38,813 nucleotides of DNA. Source: Candidatus Babeliales bacterium (GTDB taxonomy: Bacteria > Babelota > Babeliae > Babelales > Chromulinivoraceae). The stretch covers positions 54,385 through 93,197 of the forward strand of contig JAGOSF010000006.1 of NCBI GenBank assembly GCA_018062405.1, read 5' to 3'. The notes below the pieces were generated by a model, which did no database searches, had not been told where the DNA came from, and saw nothing but the letters and a program-made list of their open reading frames with translations. Positions 33,317 to 38,813 of this stretch are shown here, one piece after another (the first letter of the stretch is position 1; the number at the start of each line of letters is the position of its first letter). Position numbers and translations under genes: made by a program.

Positions 33317-34447
33317 CTAGACTTGATATATTTTTATTACATCGTATGTAATCGAATTATCTGGCAATCTTTTCTGTTTTAAAATTGCAAAAATTCCTAC
33401 TGTCATATTATTTTCACTCTCAACAAGCTGTTTTTTTACAGTTACCAGTACCGAAAATACTGTTACAGAAAACTGTGGTAAAAACATGCAACGAACTGGT
33501 TCTGGAATCTTATCATAAGAAACTCCATAAACCTGCTTTAACAAAATTTCCCAATCCTTTGCCCAATCTGTGTTCAATTTAAAAGAAGTAAGATCAAACT
33601 TTTTTTCTTCTTTTTTTTCAGATTCTCCTTGCTTGCTGCTTGTTTGCACTATGTCTAGTAATGCACAAACAGACGGAGAAAGCAACCAGGGTTGAATTGT
33701 ATCATGTTCAGAAGAAACTGTAAAAATATCTGTTAAATATATTTTGTTACTTTTTTTATCAGGATCTAATTTCTGACTCTCTTCATCATAAAAAACAGTC
33801 TGGCCAAAACATGCTGCAAACTCTTTAATTTCAAGCAGTTGCGTCACATCATTAAAAGGTGCTTTACGTTGTTTTAAATGTTCAACAAAAGGCCCAAATA
33901 AAGAAGGCTTTTCTGTTATTACTGCAATTCTATCAAACAACCAGGTGACAAAAACTTTTTGATCCTTGCCTGTAATCCCTTCATTGTGGAACTTTTTATT
34001 CTCTAGATCATATAATCCATTAATATTAATTTTTCCTGATTCACAAAAAAAGGTCAAGTTAAGCTGTGCTGGCAAACCTTTATCTATCTCTTTGAGCCTA
34101 AACGTTTGAGTTTTATTTACAACAGGGAGCATTCTTTCTAGAATAATTTTTTCTAAACTTTGGCCTCCTACAGGTTGATCTTCTGGTTTATTTTCACCTG
34201 GTTGATTTTGTTGTTGATCTTCAACAGGAGCTTGCAAAGCCTCTATTTCTTTTCCAGAAATCGCCAAAAAACTTTGTGCCAAAGCTGGAGTTGAAATCGC
34301 AAATTGCGCTAACTGCTCTTGCTCAAGCAATAATAATGTTAATTTTTTATGTGCAAAACCTTTCACCATAAAAGCAGAAACCAAAGCGACACACAACGCT
34401 AAAATAGAAAATGTAATAAATAAAATATAACCACGCTGTTGATTCAT
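33317..34447 (-). CDS. gspK: GspK-type minor pseudopilin
   Basis: 376 residues. Short N-terminal leader (MNQQRG) then the hydrophobic helix YILFITFSILALCVALVSAF, as in type IV pilin-like GspK. Family members cap the pseudopilus tip. CESGKININGLYD (about 135-147) matches the GspK GxINLNxL hallmark. The central region contains a Gln/Pro-rich insert (QQNQPGENKPEDQPVGGQSL). AAGGA is 6-7 bases before the ATG. It is last in the pseudopilin run, 14 bases after gspJ, and directly followed by mlaD. The stop is TAG. Confidence 0.82.
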   Translation of the reverse strand: MNQQRGYILFITFSILALCVALVSAFMVKGFAHKKLTLLLLEQEQLAQFAISTPALAQSFLAISGKEIEALQAPVEDQQQNQPGENKPEDQPVGGQSLEKIILERMLPVVNKTQTFRLKEIDKGLPAQLNLTFFCESGKININGLYDLENKKFHNEGITGKDQKVFVTWLFDRIAVITEKPSLFGPFVEHLKQRKAPFNDVTQLLEIKEFAACFGQTVFYDEESQKLDPDKKSNKIYLTDIFTVSSEHDTIQPWLLSPSVCALLDIVQTSSKQGESEKKEEKKFDLTSFKLNTDWAKDWEILLKQVYGVSYDKIPEPVRCMFLPQFSVTVFSVLVTVKKQLVESENNMTVGIFAILKQKRLPDNSITYDVIKIYQV

Positions 34448-34461
34448 AATAATCCTTAAAT

Positions 34462-35412
34462 CTAGGTAGTTGAATTTGGCTGTGTTCCTGATGAAGCAAT
34501 GCCAACTTTTGCAATATTTTTTGGAATAAAATCAACAATAGTTGGAACCGAAAATTCGAGCTTATAACTTTTTTCTACCTGGCTTTCAGTTTTTCCAAAA
34601 ACAATTTTCATCTCAATAAATCGTGGAGTTGCAGCACCGCCTAAATTTTCTGTATCTTCTTCCTGAGCTTTTTCAACCTTTTTTTCTTCTTTTGCAGCAT
34701 CTGCAAGATCCCACTGTTTAACAGCTCGAATGATTGATTTTTGTTCTTTTCTTATGACTGTTTTTTCATCTTGAGACTGCTTGCCTTGCCTTTCGGCTTT
34801 TAATTTTTCTCGCTCTTGCTGCTGTTTTTGTATTTCAACTCTATCAATTAAATAATATAACATTTCTATAGATTTAATTGCCCCAACCAGCTGATACGCC
34901 TTTCCTTGTCCCAAAGATTTTTGGTCCATGTTTTCGTGCGCAGGCCTGATTTCTTTGCGCATCAACCGAAATAAGCCTTCATACTCTGGATCATTTTCAA
35001 CCTGGTAAACAACTCGAACAAATCGATCGTGCATAAAACCATACGATTGCAAGGGGTTGGTGGTTAAAAAAGTTAAGGTATCTAAATGCCCATCTTTATT
35101 AACACTATAAAAATATTTACTCTTAATCTGCTTATCCTCTTCTCCACTCTTTTTTTCAGCATCGCCTTGTTGTTTTTTTTGTGGATACCAAATGCTCGAT
35201 AAACCATCTATATCTTTTCCGAATCGATTTTTTAATGCTAATATTTGTGTGTCTTCAAATACGAATCGTTCAACACGCCTCATATTTCGCGTCACCTGAT
35301 TATAAATCTCAAAGAGAGCTGTCATCATAATTGCACTAACGGCCATAACCATAACAATTTCAAGGGCTGAAAAACCTGGTTGTATAGTTTTATCTATATT
35401 TTTTAAATTCAT
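34462..35412 (-). CDS. gspJ: GspJ-type minor pseudopilin
   Basis: 316 residues from ATG 35412 (AAAAGAG upstream). The ATG is one base past the gspI TAA (TAACATG), which is tight coupling. A longer frame would overlap gspI. The leader MNLKNIDKTIQPG precedes F and S-A-L-E-I-V-M-V-M-A-V-S, the prepilin motif GFxxxE (here GFSALE). The usual GspJ body follows. Residues about 185-240 carry a Lys/Gln/Glu-rich insert (QKQQQEREKLKAERQGKQSQ) not typical of GspJ, so the chain is longer than usual (about 200). The stop is TAG. Confidence 0.82.
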   Translation of the reverse strand: MNLKNIDKTIQPGFSALEIVMVMAVSAIMMTALFEIYNQVTRNMRRVERFVFEDTQILALKNRFGKDIDGLSSIWYPQKKQQGDAEKKSGEEDKQIKSKYFYSVNKDGHLDTLTFLTTNPLQSYGFMHDRFVRVVYQVENDPEYEGLFRLMRKEIRPAHENMDQKSLGQGKAYQLVGAIKSIEMLYYLIDRVEIQKQQQEREKLKAERQGKQSQDEKTVIRKEQKSIIRAVKQWDLADAAKEEKKVEKAQEEDTENLGGAATPRFIEMKIVFGKTESQVEKSYKLEFSVPTIVDFIPKNIAKVGIASSGTQPNSTT

Positions 35413-35413
35413 G

Positions 35414-35884
35414 TTACTCTTTTGAATTTTCGATCTCGGGAATATAAGCAAAAACATAGGACGAGCCATACAATTTTTCTTGATCTTTTATATCTTGATT
35501 GTGAGCTTGAGCAGAAATTACATGTAAATTTTTTAAATATTTAAACGGAGAATCTTTAAGCTCTGGATCAGTCGCAAAGTCAGATTTTGTTGTGATGGTA
35601 ACTTGCATAGCTGGAGCCGAAAATTCTCTGCTTTTTTCTGCTAAGCTTTTTTTAATCGACCCGTCTTCATAGGCAAAAAACTCTTTTAAAATAGCAAGTT
35701 GATAAGCAGCAAGCTCTTCTTGCATGCGTAATGACGCAATCAACCGCGTCTGAGAAATTATCAAACGATCAAAAATATATTGTTGCATCATAAAAAGTGA
35801 TGACCCAAATATTGCAAAAAGGGCAAGAGCTATCATGACCTCAATGAGCGTCATTCCAGGTTTAAGGTGTTTGGAAGGTTTCAT
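35414..35884 (-). CDS. gspI: GspI-type minor pseudopilin
   Basis: 156 residues from ATG 35884, where AAGGATG lies about 8 bases upstream; a longer frame from 35902 includes the ribosome site. The prepilin motif is KPGMTLIEVMIALALFAIFG (glycine then M-T-L-I-E). The remaining body is helix then mixed strand, as in GspI. It starts inside the last 23 bases of gspH, a four-gene chain of overlaps showing one operon. The stop is TAA, one base before gspJ's ATG. Confidence 0.82.
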   Translation of the reverse strand: MKPSKHLKPGMTLIEVMIALALFAIFGSSLFMMQQYIFDRLIISQTRLIASLRMQEELAAYQLAILKEFFAYEDGSIKKSLAEKSREFSAPAMQVTITTKSDFATDPELKDSPFKYLKNLHVISAQAHNQDIKDQEKLYGSSYVFAYIPEIENSKE

Positions 35885-36422
35885 ACACCGACATCCTTGC
35901 ATAAAATGGATTAATCACCACACTCACTCGCACATCCTTTTCTACACCGTCACTATCTTGATCGACAAAATTTATAACAACAGCCTGACTTGTTCCATCT
36001 GGCATGACATAAAAGAAAACATCCAGCATAGCATTTCCAGCTGTTACTTCGTCAATTCCATTAATAAAAAAATTATGAATCGAATATCGCTTTAAAAATT
36101 GAGCTTCAGTTCTGAATTCAACATCTTCAACTTTTTTAAATTTTTTATGTTGATTCGTTTCAATCGATTTTGGATCATACTCCCGAATTTGCATGATTTC
36201 ATGCTCGATATCAATATAAAATTGATGCATTTTATTTTCAACAACAGATCGTAAAACGGTATCTTTCAGCAACGTTTCAAATGAGGCTAAAAACTCTTTG
36301 CGCTGCGTCCCTCGATTGTTTTTAAAAAGGTTAGGAACCACGAAGGCTCCTAACAATCCGATCAATGCAAGCACAATCGTCATTTCTAATAATGAAAATC
36401 CACGTTGCTCTAACTTAAGCAT
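35862..36422 (-). CDS. gspH: GspH-type minor pseudopilin
   Basis: 186 residues. The short leader MLKLEQRG precedes FSLLEMTIVLALIGLLGAFV, a textbook prepilin peptidase site with Glu5. The body contains ISIEHEI-like strands (YIDIEHEIMQIREYD) and a long loop typical of GspH. The ATG overlaps the end of gspG by 8 bases (ATGCTTAA), so translation is coupled. GspH/FimT family members join the pseudopilus below the tip complex. Confidence 0.85.
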   Translation of the reverse strand: MLKLEQRGFSLLEMTIVLALIGLLGAFVVPNLFKNNRGTQRKEFLASFETLLKDTVLRSVVENKMHQFYIDIEHEIMQIREYDPKSIETNQHKKFKKVEDVEFRTEAQFLKRYSIHNFFINGIDEVTAGNAMLDVFFYVMPDGTSQAVVINFVDQDSDGVEKDVRVSVVINPFYARMSVYETFQTP

Positions 36423-36816
36423 CTATTCTATCTTCTTCTTTTGTAGGATCACCCATTGAATATAATTCATAAGGTTTTGCAGAACCACGAGCTAATTTTT
36501 TATAGATAATTGGTTCACCCCAATTATCAAGAACTTCTTTGCCTTGCATTTTGTCTGGTAAATATGAACCATTCCAGCCAGTCACGCCTTCTGGGCGTTT
36601 ATCAAGATCTTCTAATTTTTCTGGCAACTGATGAACGTCTGATTTATATTCCAAAATAGCGTTATCTACCAATTTTAATGTATTTTGCGTTGCAGCTCTA
36701 TCGCCTTTGTTCAAAATTTTTAACAACCCTGGAGCAACCATACTCATAATCAACATGATAATTGCTAAAGAAATCATTAATTCAATAACACTAAAACCCT
36801 TCTGCATTGTTTTCAT
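36415..36816 (-). CDS. gspG: GspG major pseudopilin
   Basis: 133 residues, normal for GspG. The leader MKTMQKG precedes FSVIELMISLAIIMLIMSMV, with the prepilin Glu5. The C-terminal features fit GspG: LVDNAILEYKSDVHQLPEKL, then GWNGSYLPDKM, DNWGEPIIYKK and YELYSMGDPTKEEDRIDA. The DNWGxPxxY and SxG(A/P)D pattern is the calcium-binding type of the family. AAGGA is 7 bases before the ATG. It follows gspF by 16 bases and builds the pseudopilus shaft. Confidence 0.92.
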   Translation of the reverse strand: MKTMQKGFSVIELMISLAIIMLIMSMVAPGLLKILNKGDRAATQNTLKLVDNAILEYKSDVHQLPEKLEDLDKRPEGVTGWNGSYLPDKMQGKEVLDNWGEPIIYKKLARGSAKPYELYSMGDPTKEEDRIDA

Positions 36817-36832
36817 AAATTTTCCTTATTTT

Positions 36833-38053
36833 TTAAAAATTCGAAGAACTGTACATATTTAACATTGGCCCCATAATTGCCATCATCACAAATCCAACAA
36901 CCACACCCATCACAATAGTCATAATTGGTCCAAGCGAAGAAGTCAACCTATCAGTCAACTCTGACAAATCTTCATCATAATTTTTTGCCACCAGCAATAA
37001 CATCTGATCAAGTTTACCATTTTGTTCTCCGGTGTTAATCAAATAAATTGCAAGCGGTGGAAAAATCTTGGTCTCTTTTAAAAAAGATGAAATTTTACCC
37101 TGCTTAATAATTTTTTCTTTTGCGGTTTCAAGGGAATCTAAAAGAATCTTATTCTCTATAATATTACACACAATATCAAGTGCTTGCGCTAAATTAACGC
37201 CATTTTCTAACAACATGCCAAGCGTGCTACAAAATTGAACCACAGCACTCATCTGCGAAAAATATCCAACAAGTGGAATGTGTAACTTTAAATAATCGAT
37301 CGTATATTGCCCATTTTTTGTCGATGACCAATAGATAAAAATAAAAAGAACCAATAAAATAATTTGCCCAAGCAAAGCATAATGATTAATCAAGAAATCT
37401 GACATCGTCATTAAAATTACCGTTGATGTTGGTAATCCACCCTTTGCCATGCTGCCAATAACTTTGACCATGTTGGGAACAATGGCAACCATCAAACCCA
37501 TCACGATCAAGATCACAAAACTAAGTTGAAATAAGGGTTGAAACATTGCGCCAGATATTTTTTTACGCAAAATTTCTCGTCGCTCAAGATAATCGACAAG
37601 ACGATCTAAAATTTGTTCTAATCTACCACTGGCTTCACCTGCTCGAACAAGCTGCACATAAATAGTGCTAAAAGTTTCTGGATAATTTTCAAGCCCATCA
37701 GCAAGTGACGAACCTTCTTTGATCCCATCTTTGACCGAAACTAAAATTGAGTGTAATTTACCAGTAAACTGATCAGTCAAAAGCTCCAAGGCTTCTAATA
37801 AGGGAACTCCAGAGCGAAGCATCACGCCAAGTTGCTTCGTGAAAAAAATCAGATCCTTAAAAGCAACTTTTGGTTGAAACAACCCACCAAAAAATTTTTT
37901 AAAAGTAGACGAATCTTTATATAAATCTATAGAAATAGGGTAAAGATTTTTTGAAGACAACTCAACGCGAACGGCAACTGGAGATGGAGCATCTAACTGC
38001 CCAGCAACTTGCTTGCCTGTTTTTGTTAATGCTTTATACACATAAAGAGCCAT
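36833..38053 (-). CDS. gspF: GspF type II secretion inner-membrane protein
   Basis: 406 residues, normal length. It is the inner-membrane platform protein for pseudopilus assembly, close to type IV pilus PilC. Visible features are YVYKALTKTGKQVAGQLDAP, LIFFTKQLGVMLRSGVPLLE, VRAGEASGRLEQILDRLVDY in the first T2SSF domain, and INTGEQNGKLDQMLLLVAKN in the second, with three or four hydrophobic segments (about 170-190, 215-235, 380-400). First gene of the operon; the secretion ATPase (gspE) and secretin (gspD) are not in the window, so the system may be completed elsewhere. Confidence 0.94.
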   Translation of the reverse strand: MALYVYKALTKTGKQVAGQLDAPSPVAVRVELSSKNLYPISIDLYKDSSTFKKFFGGLFQPKVAFKDLIFFTKQLGVMLRSGVPLLEALELLTDQFTGKLHSILVSVKDGIKEGSSLADGLENYPETFSTIYVQLVRAGEASGRLEQILDRLVDYLERREILRKKISGAMFQPLFQLSFVILIVMGLMVAIVPNMVKVIGSMAKGGLPTSTVILMTMSDFLINHYALLGQIILLVLFIFIYWSSTKNGQYTIDYLKLHIPLVGYFSQMSAVVQFCSTLGMLLENGVNLAQALDIVCNIIENKILLDSLETAKEKIIKQGKISSFLKETKIFPPLAIYLINTGEQNGKLDQMLLLVAKNYDEDLSELTDRLTSSLGPIMTIVMGVVVGFVMMAIMGPMLNMYSSSNF

Positions 38054-38145
38054 AAACTTCTGGTATCCTTAAGATCGCAATAGAATTTGTTAGAAATAAA
38101 TTTATAATTGTTACTTATAAAACTTGTATCACAAAGAAATCCATT

Positions 38146-38694
38146 ATGCAAAAAAACTATCGACATCTCAGAAAAACCTCTTTTATTTTTATTTGTAGCT
38201 TTATGCTGATGGCCGTCAACATCCAAGCTTCTCACAAAACATTTGATATAGAAAGTCAATACAATAAATCAGCCTTCTTAAGTACGCGAAAATCAAATCA
38301 TCAAAAAAAAACTGTCCGTTTTTCAGAAGAATCTCAAAACAAAAGAACAACATCGGTAAAATTTGTGCCAGAACTTACGAAGAAAAGAAAAGCAGAACTT
38401 TTTGATGATGAAGAAAGAGCTGAAGCTTTTATTTCAAAAGAAGAGTTTTGGGATATACAGCGTGAACTTACTGAAGACCCTGAATTCATGAAATATAATG
38501 ATGAAAAGACAGCAATAATAAAGGACCACGCTAAATTTATTTTAAAGGCAACTCGATATGATGCTGACCTTCAAAAAAAATATGATTTTTTAAAAATTAA
38601 AGCTACTTTTCTTTGCATTAGCCTTGTCGCAACAACGGGATACATTCTTATCAATTGGATCAATACTGCCAAAAATGAGTGTGATGAAAATTAA
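38146..38694 (+). CDS. Signal-anchored protein of unknown family
   Basis: 182 residues. The N-terminal signal (TSFIFICSFMLMAVNIQA, about 11-28) is followed by a basic, Ser/Lys-rich linker (KSAFLSTRKSNHQKK) and the KTVRFSEE segment at 55-62, then a charged helical region. A C-terminal membrane segment (ATFLCISLVATTGYILINWI) spans about 153-172 with a short tail. The ribosome site is weak. It diverges from gspF across 92 bases. Its stop lies 6 bases before the hairpins at 38701 that mark an IS200/IS605-like end. No domain is recognised. Confidence 0.78.
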   Translation: MQKNYRHLRKTSFIFICSFMLMAVNIQASHKTFDIESQYNKSAFLSTRKSNHQKKTVRFSEESQNKRTTSVKFVPELTKKRKAELFDDEERAEAFISKEEFWDIQRELTEDPEFMKYNDEKTAIIKDHAKFILKATRYDADLQKKYDFLKIKATFLCISLVATTGYILINWINTAKNECDEN

Positions 38695-38700
38695 AAGACA

Positions 38701-38749
38701 CACGGCTTAAAAGCCGTGGATTTCACTTGAGGAACGGCTTTTAAGCCGT
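38701..38749. repeat. Paired palindromes at the end of an IS200/IS605-like element
   Basis: ACGGCTTAAAAGCCGT (38702-38717) and ACGGCTTTTAAGCCGT (38734-38749) are each hairpins and are exact reverse complements of each other. They lie directly after the transposase stop (38755, minus strand), where subterminal hairpins of IS200/IS605 right ends are found. Confidence 0.65.
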
Positions 38750-38754
38750 AAACT

Positions 38755-38813
38755 TTATTGATTTCGAACGTAATTCAAAATAGTTTCTTCAGAACAAGAT
38801 CCAATGGTCTCAC
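38755..38813 (-). mobile_element. C-terminal end of an IS200/IS605-family transposase (TnpA), partial
   Basis: Reading the minus strand from the window edge gives ETIGSCSEETILNYVRNQ and a TAA at 38755-38757. Short C-termini of the form xSEETIxxYIxxQ are typical of the Y1 (HUH) single-strand transposase TnpA. The reading is only 18 codons long, so the call depends also on the hairpins next to it. The catalytic parts lie outside the window. Confidence 0.6.

Noticed and set aside
1..38813. tRNA or rRNA genes, riboswitches or a T-box leader.
   Set aside because: No cloverleaf, T-loop motif or recognisable riboswitch core was seen in the gaps, including the one before tyrS.

Overview
The window is AT-rich, gene-dense bacterial DNA that looks like Candidatus Dependentiae (TM6) or a similar host-dependent bacterium with a reduced genome. 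This is inferred from gene content, not from a marker search. The supporting traits are many short secreted proteins of unknown family, ankyrin-repeat proteins with signal peptides, a valyl-tRNA synthetase of the archaeal/rickettsial type, a deoxynucleoside kinase of the animal/viral dNK type, and a protein resembling mitochondrial NCA2. TGA and TAG both serve as ordinary stops, so the standard bacterial code applies.

Layout. 1-2667: the end of one gene and all of a second paralogous gene for secreted alanine/lysine/aspartate rods built from about 150 pentapeptides, with a near-perfect 450 bp internal duplication. 2740-6912 (minus): a secreted protein, secA and a pgeF/yfiH gene. 7120-8832: two convergent secreted-protein genes sharing a terminator. 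9081-9792 (minus): a HigBA-type toxin-antitoxin module whose toxin reading frame carries an in-frame TGA, while the antitoxin and a palindromic promoter look intact. 9861-13150 (minus): the division cluster ftsQ-like, ftsA, ftsZ. 13308-14615 (minus): a secreted protein and an RlmB-like rRNA methyltransferase. 14646-15015: a gene-free stretch with three 32-bp-spaced direct repeats.

15016-20465 (plus): small secreted proteins, alanine racemase, a deoxynucleoside kinase and a GSGDI-repeat (DUF4097-like) protein. 20555-23999 (minus): a YdcF-like gene split by a stop codon, tyrS, a degenerate site-2-protease-like membrane protein and a secreted protein. 24308-29768 (plus): valS, three secreted ankyrin-type proteins and ybeY. 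29748-38053 (minus): an NCA2-like membrane protein, then a compact operon for a type II secretion pseudopilus (gspF-G-H-I-J-K) that runs directly into an MCE/MlaD gene with a beta-rich tail. 38146-38813: a secreted protein, then hairpins and the C-terminal codons of an IS200/IS605-type transposase running off the edge.

Together the genes combine a normal bacterial core (translocation, division, peptidoglycan, translation) with a large export-directed accessory set. SecA, the pseudopilus and the MCE protein would move proteins and lipids across the envelope. The signal-peptide proteins, the ankyrin proteins and the long helical rods are the probable cargo or surface structures. Many genes are closed by strong, often bidirectional hairpin terminators. 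No tRNA, rRNA or CRISPR array was recognised.
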